A stretch of DNA of 64,000 nt. Source: Pedobacter jejuensis. Lineage in GTDB: Bacteria; Bacteroidota; Bacteroidia; Sphingobacteriales; Sphingobacteriaceae. Location of the stretch: assembly GCF_003725795.1 (NCBI RefSeq), contig NZ_RBEE01000002.1, forward strand, positions 1 through 64,000. Reading direction: 5' to 3'. The position numbers and the translations under genes were made by a program. Position 1 is the stretch's first letter. Every line of letters starts with the position of its first letter. Below the pieces are notes generated by a model, which ran no database searches, was not told where the DNA came from, and was given only the letters and a program-made list of their open reading frames with translations. Shown in pieces: positions 16,418 to 25,395 of this stretch.

Positions 16418-16771
16418 GTTTTCCAGTTTTAACCGCAAAGAACGCTAAGCATATTTTTCACCACAAAGGCGCAAAGAACACAAAGTTAGTCCTTTAGTTT
16501 TTAAATATCAATCTTGATTCCCTCTCTTCAAGGAGAGGGATAGTACATAATTTGCCCAAACTTCAAACTTTAATAGGGTGAGGTTTTATAATTAATGCTA
16601 AGAAACAAAGTAAAATGAAAAATTTCTTAGCGTTTTTTAAATTACCATCGTAAGGTAAGAATCAATCCTACAACCTAAGGTTTACAGCGACCATTCTATT
16701 GCAAAATATTTTCTTTGTGTTTCTTTGCGCAACTTTCTTTGCTAACTTAGCGGTTAATTAAAAACCTCAAC
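16418..16771. repeat. Gap filled with dispersed Bacteroidota-type repeats
   Basis: No gene is visible in this 354-bp gap. It begins with aaccgcaaagaacgctaag and accacaaaggcgcaaagaac words and ends with their complements (ttctttgcgcaactttcttt, cttagcggtt), giving a long imperfect inverted repeat. In between, TCCCTCTC and GAGAGGGA (16519-16540) form an 8-bp hairpin followed by gggtgaggttttata. The same cttagcg/ctttgcggtt words recur at 36.8 kb. Confidence 0.75.
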
Positions 16772-17671
16772 ATGCAATTCGGTAAAGTAGACGACCCATC
16801 AATTATAGATTTCACGCTTCCTGCAGATGCTGCTCAAACAGCAGCTATTTTAAAAGCCAACAAGCCTAAGCAAAAATTCGAAGCTTTTGTAGGTTGCGCC
16901 AAATGGAATAAGGCTGATTTGAAAGGCTTCTATCCAAAAGGAACAAAAGATGAGTTGACCTACTATTCTACTCAATTTAATTCAATAGAACTGAATGCGA
17001 CATTTTATGGAATGCCAAGCAGCGAACAAGTGATTACCTGGACGCAAAAAACACCGCCTGATTTCAAGTTTTTTCCAAAACTCACAAACACGATAAGCCA
17101 TTTTAAAAGACTAATCAACGTTAAAGAACCTGTAGAGCAATATTGTGATGCGATAAGTAATTTTGAGGATAAACTCGGCATGGCATTTCTTCAACTTCAC
17201 GACAACTTTAAACCAAAAGATTTTGATAGGCTTAAAACTGTAATCCAAGAATTTCCAAAAGTAATACCTTTAGCTGTTGAAGTTAGAAACGGAGAGTGGT
17301 TTTCGAATACTAATGTTGCCGATGAATTTGCCCAACTGTTTGTGGAAAATGGAATCACCAATATCATCGTTGATACTGCAGGACGGAGAGATATGCTTCA
17401 CATGCGTTTAACAACACCGACAGCTTTTGTTCGCTATGTTGGTGCAAATCATGAAAGCGACTACACCCGTTTAGATGAATGGATTGAGAGGATTGTTGAC
17501 TGGAAAAAACAAGGGTTACAAAATCTTTATTTTTTCGTTCACCAAAACGTAGAACTAGCTTCTCCCCTTTTATCAGCCTATTTTATTGAAAAACTTAATA
17601 AAGCTATTGGAACTGATCTGAAAATTCCTGGGATGGCAAATGGTTCGTCTCCAGATCAATTACTTTTTTAA
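16772..17671 (+). CDS. DUF72 (YecE-like) domain protein
   Basis: The 299-residue protein belongs to the DUF72/YecE family, which has a TIM-barrel-like fold and no established reaction. Characteristic segments are the opening GCAKWNKADLKGFYPKGTKD, FNSIELNATFYGMPSSE, DFKFFPKLTNTISHFKRL, and LAVEVRNGEWF. The first ~35 residues precede the conserved core, as in other Bacteroidota members. It stands alone between repeat-filled gaps. I can support the family but not a function. Confidence 0.87.
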   Translation: MQFGKVDDPSIIDFTLPADAAQTAAILKANKPKQKFEAFVGCAKWNKADLKGFYPKGTKDELTYYSTQFNSIELNATFYGMPSSEQVITWTQKTPPDFKFFPKLTNTISHFKRLINVKEPVEQYCDAISNFEDKLGMAFLQLHDNFKPKDFDRLKTVIQEFPKVIPLAVEVRNGEWFSNTNVADEFAQLFVENGITNIIVDTAGRRDMLHMRLTTPTAFVRYVGANHESDYTRLDEWIERIVDWKKQGLQNLYFFVHQNVELASPLLSAYFIEKLNKAIGTDLKIPGMANGSSPDQLLF

Positions 17672-17679
17672 TAATAGAT

Positions 17680-17736
17680 GTTATTCTGAGCTTGTCGAAT
17701 ACCTCAAACAAGATGATTTGATAAGCTCAACCTGAA
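17680..17736. repeat. REPIN-like inverted pair (GAGCTT type)
   Basis: TTATTCTGAGCTTGTCGAAT (17681-17700) is followed after a short spacer by the inverted variant tttgataagctcaacctg (17717-17734). The two arms read CTGAGCTTGTCGAAT and TTGAGCTTATCAAAT in opposite orientation. This is the layout of paired REP sequences and related to the larger pair at 34.5 and 41.7 kb. Confidence 0.6.
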
Positions 17737-17746
17737 AATAGAATTA

Positions 17747-18247
17747 CTATAAAATGCGTTTAAGAACTGTTTCGGTAGCTTTTGCTTCTTCACCATCAGG
17801 AGAAATATTATAAGCTGAAATTACAATTTCATCATTATTTACCATCGCAAAATCGGTTCGCCAACCCCAAAGTTGTTCTCCATATTCCGGACTTCCATAT
17901 TGCCCGAAAACAGAAAAGCCATCCGCTGTTTTTGTTCCGCTTGATAACATAATTTGTGTTCCCATGTGGAAGCTATCGACCCAACTGCTGCTAAACTTTT
18001 GGTACGGAATATCAAAACCAATAATCATTTTTCCTTCTAAAGGCTTACTGTCCAAGCTTCCCTGGTAATCGTAAGAAATAAATCTATTCCCCAAAAGTGA
18101 AGTGATTTTTCCATGAGTTTCAGATTCATCAGCTAAAACATCCTTTTCAAACCAAGTTTTAGTTGCTCCTTTCCATTCGCCAATCAAATTAGCCAAAATT
18201 TTATGGGAACCTTCTTCCAATGATATTTCAAATTTGCCTTTTGCCAT
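17747..18247 (-). CDS. DUF1579 domain protein
   Basis: This 166-residue cytoplasmic protein has no signal peptide. The pattern GEWKGATKTWFE, NRFISYDYQG, GKMIIGFDIPYQKFSSSWVDS and a final YNISPDGEEAKATETVL is that of DUF1579, a lipocalin-like beta-barrel family of unknown function. It is convergent with the DUF72 gene, with a REPIN-like repeat between them, and divergent from the exonuclease gene, sharing an 80-bp promoter gap. No catalytic residues can be assigned. Confidence 0.8.
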   Translation of the reverse strand: MAKGKFEISLEEGSHKILANLIGEWKGATKTWFEKDVLADESETHGKITSLLGNRFISYDYQGSLDSKPLEGKMIIGFDIPYQKFSSSWVDSFHMGTQIMLSSGTKTADGFSVFGQYGSPEYGEQLWGWRTDFAMVNNDEIVISAYNISPDGEEAKATETVLKRIL

Positions 18248-18327
18248 ATATCAAATTTATAAAAATAGTTCTGTTAATTTGATATTTCCGATTTTGTAAA
18301 CTGGATAATTATTAAGTATCTTGTTTT

Positions 18328-19041
18328 ATGCTGAAAACGTTAGATCTTAATCAGGTTATGGTTATTGATATAGAAACTGTACCTCAATATCCTTTTTATG
18401 AAGATGTTCCTCCAAACTTACAGGATTTGTGGGAGCAAAAAACACAGTATCAACGCAAACCGGAGCAAACACCAGAAGGCTTTTATGATAATGCAGGAAT
18501 ATTTGCTGAGTTTGGCAAAATTGTGTGCATCAGCTTAGGTATATTTTACACCCAAAATAAAACACAACACCTACGTATAAAATCAATTTCTAATACCAAT
18601 GAACTGGAATTATTAACAGCATTTGCTGATTTGTTAAAAATGCAATTACCAACATTAATGTTTTGTGCGCATAATGGAAAAGAATTCGACTATCCATATC
18701 TATGCAGAAGGTTGTTAATCAATGGAATAGAAATTCCTGTTCAGTTACAAATTTCAGGCAAAAAACCTTGGGAAGTTAACCATGTGGATACCATGGAACT
18801 TTGGAAATTTGGCGATTACAAGAATTACACTTCTTTAAATTTATTAGCTGCTATACTAAATGTTCCAACACCTAAAGATGATATCGACGGAAGCATGGTT
18901 CGAAAGGTGTATTACGAAGAAAAAAACTTGCCACGCATTGTTACCTATTGCCAGAAAGATGTAATTACTACCGCACAAGTACTGCTAAAATTTAAAGGTA
19001 TGGATATAATTCAACCAGAAAACATTACCATTGTAACCTAA
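18328..19041 (+). CDS. PolB-like 3'-5' exonuclease (DEDD superfamily)
   Basis: This 237-residue protein matches the predicted 3'-5' exonuclease related to the DNA polymerase B proofreading domain. DEDD motifs are Exo I VIDIETVPQ (D15, E17), Exo II FCAHNGKEFDYPYLCRRL (Asp near 118) and Exo III YCQKDVITTAQVLLK (Asp near 212). Such stand-alone proteins are assumed to trim DNA or RNA ends; the substrate is not known here. Its stop overlaps the following ABC gene as TAATG, which suggests translational coupling, although a functional link between the two is not obvious. Confidence 0.85.
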   Translation: MLKTLDLNQVMVIDIETVPQYPFYEDVPPNLQDLWEQKTQYQRKPEQTPEGFYDNAGIFAEFGKIVCISLGIFYTQNKTQHLRIKSISNTNELELLTAFADLLKMQLPTLMFCAHNGKEFDYPYLCRRLLINGIEIPVQLQISGKKPWEVNHVDTMELWKFGDYKNYTSLNLLAAILNVPTPKDDIDGSMVRKVYYEEKNLPRIVTYCQKDVITTAQVLLKFKGMDIIQPENITIVT

Positions 19042-20744
19042 TGTTAAACGTAGAAAATTTAAGCATCGATTTTTTTAATCGGGATGAAAAAACCTGGTTT
19101 AAAGCCGTTAAAGAAATAAATTTTAATGTTAAAAAAGGAACAGTACTTGGTATTGTTGGCGAATCTGGTTCTGGAAAATCAGTAACTTCCTTTTCAATTA
19201 TGCGCTTGCATGATGAACGCCTGGCAAAAATTACAGGTGACATAGATTTTGAAAATATAAGCTTGTTAAGTCTAGATTCAAATGAAATCAGGCAGTTTCG
19301 TGGCAATCAAATTTCAATGATTTTCCAGGAGCCGATGACTTCGCTAAACCCGGTATTTACATGCGGATATCAGGTTGCCGAAGCCATAATCCTACATCAA
19401 AAGGTTAGCAAAGCAGAAGCGAAAAAACAAACCATTGCGCTATTTGAAGAAGTACAACTCCCGCGACCTGAAAAAATATTTGATAGTTATCCGCATCAAA
19501 TATCAGGCGGACAAAAACAGCGAGTAATGATTGCAATAGCGTTGAGCTGTAATCCGAAATTATTAATAGCCGATGAACCAACAACTGCTTTGGATGTAAC
19601 CGTACAAAAAACCATTCTACAGTTGTTATTAAAATTGAAAGAAGAGCGCCAAATGGCGATGATTTTCATCTCACATGATTTAGGCGTTGTACATGAAATT
19701 GCAGATGAGGTTGCCGTTATGTACAAAGGCGAAATTGTGGAGCAAGGAACATCAAATGAAATATTTCATCATCCAAAACATCCATACACCAAAGGTTTGC
19801 TGGCTTGCCGCCCTTCGCCAGCATTACAACTTAAAAAATTACCTGTAGTGGCCGATTTTTTGACAGGCAAAATTGAAGATGCATCTGCACATTTGAATTC
19901 AAATAACCAAATTACATCAATAGAAATAGAAAAAAGACGCAACGAGCTTTATGCTAAAAAACCCATCCTAGAAATAAAAGATTTATCCACTTGGTACCCG
20001 ATAAAAAATGGTTTTTTCAACAAAAGCAAAGAATATGTAAAGGCTGTAGATAAAATAAATTTCAATGTTTTTCCGGGTGAAACTTTAGGTTTGGTAGGTG
20101 AATCTGGTTGTGGAAAAACAACCCTTGGAAGAAGTATTTTACGTTTAATTCAACCAACATCAGGAAGCATCATATTTGAAGGTCAAAACATTACGAACGT
20201 AAATAAAGCAGAAATGAGGCGTTTGAGGAAAGATATGCAAATCATCTTTCAAGATCCTTATGCTTCGCTAAATCCGAAACTGACCATTGGTCAATCCATT
20301 TTGGAGCCATTAACCGTTCATAATCTTTTTGCTAGTGAAGCCGAACGAAAGGAAAAGGTATTTGAATTGTTAGATAAAGTAGATTTAAAACCTGAACATT
20401 ACAATCGCTATCCACATGAATTTAGCGGTGGGCAAAGGCAACGCGTAGTTATTGCCAGAGCATTAGCACTCGAACCAAAATTTATTATTTGCGATGAGTC
20501 CGTTTCTGCATTAGATGTATCGGTACAGGCCCAAGTTTTAAACCTGATTAAAGATTTACAACGGGAATTCGGATTAACCTACATTTTTATTTCTCATGAT
20601 TTAGCGGTAATTAAGCATATTTCCGACAGAATTTTAGTGATGAACAAGGGCAAAATCGAAGAAGAAGGTTTCCCTAAGGATATATTTTACGCCCCAAAAG
20701 CTGCTTATACGAAAAAACTAATCGATGCGATTCCAGGTACATAA
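19041..20744 (+). CDS. Dual-ATPase ABC transporter protein, oligopeptide/dipeptide type
   Basis: This 567-residue fusion of two ABC ATPases resembles a DppD-DppF or GsiA/YejF protein that energises an oligopeptide importer. The first domain has Walker A GESGSGKS (about 38-45), signature ISGGQKQR and LLIADEPTTALDVT. The second has Walker A GESGCGKTT (about 353), signature FSGGQRQR and FIICDESVSALDVS. Each domain is followed by an oligopeptide-specific C-terminal segment (HPKHPYTKGLLACRPS; APKAAYTKKLIDAIPG). No permease or binding-protein gene is adjacent, so its partners must be encoded elsewhere. It overlaps the exonuclease stop. Confidence 0.92.
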   Translation: MLNVENLSIDFFNRDEKTWFKAVKEINFNVKKGTVLGIVGESGSGKSVTSFSIMRLHDERLAKITGDIDFENISLLSLDSNEIRQFRGNQISMIFQEPMTSLNPVFTCGYQVAEAIILHQKVSKAEAKKQTIALFEEVQLPRPEKIFDSYPHQISGGQKQRVMIAIALSCNPKLLIADEPTTALDVTVQKTILQLLLKLKEERQMAMIFISHDLGVVHEIADEVAVMYKGEIVEQGTSNEIFHHPKHPYTKGLLACRPSPALQLKKLPVVADFLTGKIEDASAHLNSNNQITSIEIEKRRNELYAKKPILEIKDLSTWYPIKNGFFNKSKEYVKAVDKINFNVFPGETLGLVGESGCGKTTLGRSILRLIQPTSGSIIFEGQNITNVNKAEMRRLRKDMQIIFQDPYASLNPKLTIGQSILEPLTVHNLFASEAERKEKVFELLDKVDLKPEHYNRYPHEFSGGQRQRVVIARALALEPKFIICDESVSALDVSVQAQVLNLIKDLQREFGLTYIFISHDLAVIKHISDRILVMNKGKIEEEGFPKDIFYAPKAAYTKKLIDAIPGT

Positions 20745-20905
20745 TATTGAAGATGTTGTATGTAAGATGGATGATGTTGTACGACCATCATCCATCTTCC
20801 ATTTCACATTTTCCATCAATTTTGGTCATTCGTCATCCATTTTCCATCTTACATCCCACATCATTTCCATCTTTTCTGTATCTTCGATAAAATACTTTTA
20901 TCAAT
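20745..20905. repeat. CATC/CATCTTCCAT word repeats with a 13-bp hairpin
   Basis: AAGATGGATGATG (20764-20776) and CATCATCCATCTT (20786-20798) form a perfect 13-bp stem with a 9-nt loop. The rest of the gap repeats ccatcttccat, cattttccatc and catcttacatc words. There is no clear T run after the hairpin, although it could end the ABC transcript. Related words occur at 7.57 and 10.3 kb. Confidence 0.75.
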
Positions 20906-23035
20906 ATGGCAAAGAAAAAATCGGCAAATATAAAGTTAGTTCTGAATCAACTTGTTAGTGATGTTTTCGAGAAAAACAGTAATCAACCACTTAATTACAA
21001 ACAGGTTTCTGCCAAGCTTAATCTTGATGATCAAGAATCCAGAGAAACTATTCTTGAGATTTTAAAAGAAGGAAAAAGCGCCGGAATATTTCTTGAGCCT
21101 GAAAAAGGAAAATTTAAGCTTAAAGAACGACAAAACTTTATTACTGGCCGTGTAGATATGACCGCTGATGGTTCGGCCTATATTGTTCCTGATGATGAGT
21201 TTGAAAAAGATGTTTTTGTTGCGCCTCGAAAATTAAGAAATGCACTTCATGGTGATTTGGTAAAAGTTTATGTTTTTGCAAAAAAGAATGGACGCAAAAA
21301 CGATGGTGAAGTTGTAGAAATTATCAAAAGGGCTAAATCTGATTTTACTGGTGTTATTAAAATATCTGAGCGTTTTGCGTTTGTAATCGCCGATGATAAA
21401 AAGATGATGCATGATATTTTTGTGCCACTATCTGATACTTTAGGTGCAAAAAACGGGCAAAGGGTTTTGGTTAATTTAACTGATTGGCCAGAAGGTGCTA
21501 AAAACCCTATTGGGGCGGTTAAGCATGTTTTGGGCGACCAAGGTGAGAACAATACGGAAATGAATGCGATTTTGGCTCAGTATGGTTTCCCTCTATCATT
21601 TCCTCCAGCAGTAGAAAAAGAAGCCAATGCCATCCCCGAAGAAATACCTGAATCGGAAATTGCAAAGCGTAAAGATTTTAGAAATATTTTAACTTTTACC
21701 ATAGACCCGGCTGATGCTAAAGATTTTGATGATGCCATCTCCTATCAAAAATTACCGAACGGAAACCACGAAATTGGTGTTCATATCGCTGATGTTTCTC
21801 ATTACGTAATCCAGGGAACTGAATTGGATAAAGAAGCTTACAGTCGTGCTACTTCAGTTTATTTAGTAGATAGGGTGATACCAATGTTGCCAGAAAGATT
21901 GAGTAATGGTGTTTGCTCTTTACGTCCGCATGAAGATAAATTATGTTTTGCAGCTGTTTTTGAATTGGATAATGAGGCAAACATCAAAGCAGAATGGTAT
22001 GGTAAAACAGTAATACATTCTGATAGACGATTCAGCTATGAAGAAGCACAGGAAGTTTTAGAGCAAAAGGAAGGTGATCATGCTACTGAATTGCTAAAGC
22101 TAAATGAACTTGCTTACATTCTTCGCGATAGAAAATTTAAAAACGGTGCGATTAGTTTTGAAAGTACAGAGGTAAAATTTAAGCTCGATGAAACAGGTAA
22201 ACCAATTGGTGTTTATGTTAAAGAGCGAAAAGATGCACACAAGTTGATAGAAGATTACATGCTTTTGGCGAATAGAAAAGTAGCAGAATTTATTGCCACC
22301 AAAGTAAAAGGAAAAAACAAACTTACCTTTGTTTATCGTGTTCACGATTCTCCCAATATGGAAACGTTGAATACATTCGCCAACTTTGCTTCACGTTTCG
22401 GATATAAAATAAATACAAAATCAGACAAGGAAATTGCGAAATCATTAAACCATTTAATGGCCGATGTAGAGGGTAAGAAAGAACAAAATGTGCTAACATC
22501 ATTGGCAATCCGCTCTATGGCAAAAGCAATTTACACTACAAAAAAAACCAGCCACTACGGTTTAGCTTTTGATTATTATACGCATTTCACTTCGCCCATT
22601 CGCCGTTACCCCGATGTAATGGTGCACCGACTGTTAGAAGATTATTTGGCAAACGGAAAATCAGCTGATGAAGAATTTTATGAAGTTGCAAGTGTACATT
22701 CATCTGCAATGGAAAAAAGAGCTGCAGAAGCTGAGCGTGCTTCGATTAAATACAAACAAGCAGAATACCTGGAAGGAAACGTTGGAAATGTTTACCAGGG
22801 TATAATTACCGGTGTTACCGAATGGGGAATGTACGTAGAAATTGAAGAAAATAAATGCGAAGGCATGGTTCGTTTACGCGAAATATCTGATGACTTTTAT
22901 GTGTTAGACGAAAAGAATTACTGCATCATTGGTCAACGTAAAAAGAAAAAATACCAATTGGGCGATGAAGTGACAATTAAAGTTAAAAAAGTCGATCTGG
23001 CTAAACGACAAATAGATTTTTCGCTAGTTTTATAA
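20906..23035 (+). CDS. rnr: Ribonuclease R
   Basis: RNase R is a processive 3'-5' exoribonuclease that degrades structured RNA. The 709-residue protein has the usual order: N-terminal winged helix (about 15-75), cold-shock domains (about 80-230), RNB catalytic domain with the acidic cluster DPADAKDFDDAIS near 268-280, and C-terminal S1 domain (VYQGIITGVTEWGMYVEIEE). The family's lysine-rich C-terminal tail is short here, ending soon after the S1 domain. The stop is immediately followed by the start of the next gene (TAA-ATG), so the two are probably co-transcribed. Confidence 0.96.
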   Translation: MAKKKSANIKLVLNQLVSDVFEKNSNQPLNYKQVSAKLNLDDQESRETILEILKEGKSAGIFLEPEKGKFKLKERQNFITGRVDMTADGSAYIVPDDEFEKDVFVAPRKLRNALHGDLVKVYVFAKKNGRKNDGEVVEIIKRAKSDFTGVIKISERFAFVIADDKKMMHDIFVPLSDTLGAKNGQRVLVNLTDWPEGAKNPIGAVKHVLGDQGENNTEMNAILAQYGFPLSFPPAVEKEANAIPEEIPESEIAKRKDFRNILTFTIDPADAKDFDDAISYQKLPNGNHEIGVHIADVSHYVIQGTELDKEAYSRATSVYLVDRVIPMLPERLSNGVCSLRPHEDKLCFAAVFELDNEANIKAEWYGKTVIHSDRRFSYEEAQEVLEQKEGDHATELLKLNELAYILRDRKFKNGAISFESTEVKFKLDETGKPIGVYVKERKDAHKLIEDYMLLANRKVAEFIATKVKGKNKLTFVYRVHDSPNMETLNTFANFASRFGYKINTKSDKEIAKSLNHLMADVEGKKEQNVLTSLAIRSMAKAIYTTKKTSHYGLAFDYYTHFTSPIRRYPDVMVHRLLEDYLANGKSADEEFYEVASVHSSAMEKRAAEAERASIKYKQAEYLEGNVGNVYQGIITGVTEWGMYVEIEENKCEGMVRLREISDDFYVLDEKNYCIIGQRKKKKYQLGDEVTIKVKKVDLAKRQIDFSLVL

Positions 23036-24235
23036 ATGATTAAAAATACCCTATTCATCCTGTTTTTGATAGTCGCTTTAAAAGGCTATACGCAAAATAT
23101 TCAGGGTAAAGTTATTGATGAAGTTACTGGTGCGCCAATTCCTTTTGCATCTTTAATGATTATTGGTACGTCAATAACATCGATTACAAATGAAAACGGA
23201 GATTTTGTAATTAAAGCAACAGCGTTGCCTGCAAGGTTAAAGTTCAGCCACGTTAGTTATTTAAATGGCGAATTTGATGTAAAAAGTAATGCCGAAAATC
23301 TCGTCATTAAATTAAAACAAGCAGCCATCAATTTATCAGAAATAAATATTTCACCATATCGGGGCAAAGCTTTATTAAAAAGTGCATTTGAAAAAGCTTC
23401 AAAATACAAAGATGAAAATCACTATTTGCAAGCCTTTTACAGGCAGTTAACTTCTGTAAATAACAACCCAACTAAAATACATGAGATTTTTTATGATTTA
23501 AGATGGAACGTTACGAAAACCACTGGCTGGATAGCAAAGCAAACTCGTTTTGCAGAGAGTAAAAGCCAAATGCTATTCGATTTAAGCAATCAATCTTATT
23601 TCACATTTAGCGCTAGTGGCTACCTTACCCAACCTTCTTCCGGAACTTTCGTTACCGAAAAAACATTGGATAAATACACAATTGAAATTGAACGATACAT
23701 AGAACAAGCCGACCAAGATGTTGCAGTAATAAACTGCACAATTAAGAAAGCCGGCAAAAATCAATTTTATGCCAACACTACTTTTTACGTTGGCACAGAA
23801 GATTTTAAAATTTACAGAATGGAGCAAAACATTTTGAATCTACCCATGGATTTGGAAAATGGAGCAGGCTTTAAATATCCACCTATCGTAAAAACCATTT
23901 CAACTTTTAAAAACGATAAGGGTGACATAAACATCCTGGAGAGCATCTCTACAAAAATGTATCTATCTGTAAACTATATGAATAGGATGCAATCTACAGA
24001 TATAAGCGCAATTGTAAGCTCATTACTAACTGTTTATCAAGAAGATAATTCATTAAAGAATGAAACTTATCAGAGCGTAAGTAAAAATACTAAAGATAAA
24101 AATGTAGTAGAATCTATAAAATATAATGCCGATTTTTGGCAAAATAACCCAATCGTTAAACAAACATCATTAGAAGATAAATTCAGCAAAATGATGGAAG
24201 GTCAGAATGCCTTCGGTACAATGATTAATCCTTAA
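23036..24235 (+). CDS. Exported protein with carboxypeptidase-like regulatory domain
   Basis: The 399-residue protein has a signal peptide (hydrophobic 3-19, cleavage after YTQ) and a CarboxypepD_reg-like beta domain at about 21-105 (IQGKVIDEVTGAPIPFASLM, GDFVIKATALPARLKFSHVSY). The rest is a soluble beta-rich domain containing FYRQL and WIAKQTRFAESK segments, common in Bacteroidota outer-envelope proteins of unknown function. Unlike SusC-type receptors it has no TonB plug or barrel. It begins directly after rnr. A role in cell-envelope assembly or surface display is possible but not shown. Confidence 0.75.
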   Translation: MIKNTLFILFLIVALKGYTQNIQGKVIDEVTGAPIPFASLMIIGTSITSITNENGDFVIKATALPARLKFSHVSYLNGEFDVKSNAENLVIKLKQAAINLSEINISPYRGKALLKSAFEKASKYKDENHYLQAFYRQLTSVNNNPTKIHEIFYDLRWNVTKTTGWIAKQTRFAESKSQMLFDLSNQSYFTFSASGYLTQPSSGTFVTEKTLDKYTIEIERYIEQADQDVAVINCTIKKAGKNQFYANTTFYVGTEDFKIYRMEQNILNLPMDLENGAGFKYPPIVKTISTFKNDKGDINILESISTKMYLSVNYMNRMQSTDISAIVSSLLTVYQEDNSLKNETYQSVSKNTKDKNVVESIKYNADFWQNNPIVKQTSLEDKFSKMMEGQNAFGTMINP

Positions 24236-24243
24236 AACAAAGC

Positions 24244-25218
24244 ATGTTTAGCACATTACAGTTACAAGAAATTTTAGAAACAGCAATTAAAAATTTAAAG
24301 TTTCCTGAAAATCCAAAACAACTATACGATCCAATTACATATATCATAAACCTTGGAGGCAAGAGAATCCGTCCTTTATTGGTACTTATGGCAACAGACT
24401 TGTTTGGCAAAAATCCTAATGATGCTGTCCATGCAGCAATGGCGGTAGAGGTTTTCCACAATTTTACCTTGGTTCATGATGATATTATGGATAATGCGCC
24501 TTTACGTAGAGGTAAAGCTACTGTTCATGAAAAGTGGAGCATTAATGTTGCCATATTAAGTGGCGATGTAATGATGGTTGAGGCTAATAAAAACCTGGCA
24601 AAAGTAAATGTTAAATACCTGAAAGATGTATTAGATACATTCAATGCTACAGCTCAAGGCGTTTGTGAAGGCCAGCAATTGGATATGGAGTTTGAAGAAC
24701 GTGATGATGTAAGTATTGAAGAATACATCAACATGATTAGGCTAAAAACCGCGATACTATTAGGTGGGGCACTCAAATTAGGCGCAATTATAGCCGAAGC
24801 TTCAGAAAAGGATGCCAATTTAATATACGATTTTGGTGAAAATATCGGCATCGCCTTTCAGCTACAAGATGATATTTTGGATGTTTATGCTGACCCAGAA
24901 AAATTTGGAAAGCAAGTTGGAGGCGATATCATCGCAAATAAAAAAACCTTTCTGCTTTTAAAGGCATTTGAACTTGCAGAAAATGAGAATTTAAATTTGC
25001 TACAAAACTTAACCAAGCAAACCGAATTTAATCCGAAAGATAAAATTGAAGCCGTAAAAGGAATTTATGATACATTAGACATTCAGAACATCGCAAAGAC
25101 TACAATGAATACCTATATGAATAAAGCCCTTGAATTAATGGCCCAAATTAATGTTAGCGACCAAGCTAAAGCGAAGATATTAGAATTAACAACGCAGCTC
25201 ATGGCACGTCAATTTTAA
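24244..25218 (+). CDS. Polyprenyl (geranylgeranyl-type?) diphosphate synthase
   Basis: This 324-residue trans-isoprenyl diphosphate synthase adds isopentenyl diphosphate units to allylic primers. The first Asp-rich motif is DDIMD (79-83), preceded by LGGKRIRPLL (37-46); the second is DDILD in FQLQDDILDVYAD, with the following K residues. The residue five before the first motif is Phe74; a bulky aromatic there limits product length in archaeal-type GGPP synthases, so a C15-C20 product is likely rather than a long quinone tail. The nearby mqnC indicates menaquinone synthesis, whose tail may need a separate enzyme. It ends in a strong terminator shared with the ribosomal genes. Confidence 0.88.
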   Translation: MFSTLQLQEILETAIKNLKFPENPKQLYDPITYIINLGGKRIRPLLVLMATDLFGKNPNDAVHAAMAVEVFHNFTLVHDDIMDNAPLRRGKATVHEKWSINVAILSGDVMMVEANKNLAKVNVKYLKDVLDTFNATAQGVCEGQQLDMEFEERDDVSIEEYINMIRLKTAILLGGALKLGAIIAEASEKDANLIYDFGENIGIAFQLQDDILDVYADPEKFGKQVGGDIIANKKTFLLLKAFELAENENLNLLQNLTKQTEFNPKDKIEAVKGIYDTLDIQNIAKTTMNTYMNKALELMAQINVSDQAKAKILELTTQLMARQF

Positions 25219-25344
25219 GATGCTAATTATCTTGCTAATTTGTTGTTATTATTTTTAACGAGAATTTAACATTAAGTCAATAAAACTAAATAGGTCATTA
25301 CATTCGACAAGAGATTCTCAGGATTCACAAAAACTTTATAACGC

Positions 25345-25376
25345 AAAAAAGCTTTCGAAAATTCGAAAGCTTTTTT
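25345..25376. terminator. Bidirectional terminator between polyprenyl synthase and rpmA
   Basis: AAAAAAGCTTTCGAA and TTCGAAAGCTTTTTT form a perfect 15-bp stem with a 2-nt loop (larger in practice) and give a T tract on both strands. It separates converging genes. Confidence 0.9.
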
Positions 25377-25395
25377 AATATAAGTTTAATACTAA

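Noticed and set aside
20725..20958. Open frame spanning the gap between the ABC protein and rnr
   Set aside because: It overlaps the repeat-filled gap and the start of rnr in another frame, and encodes Ser/His/Phe-rich sequence typical of translated repeat words.
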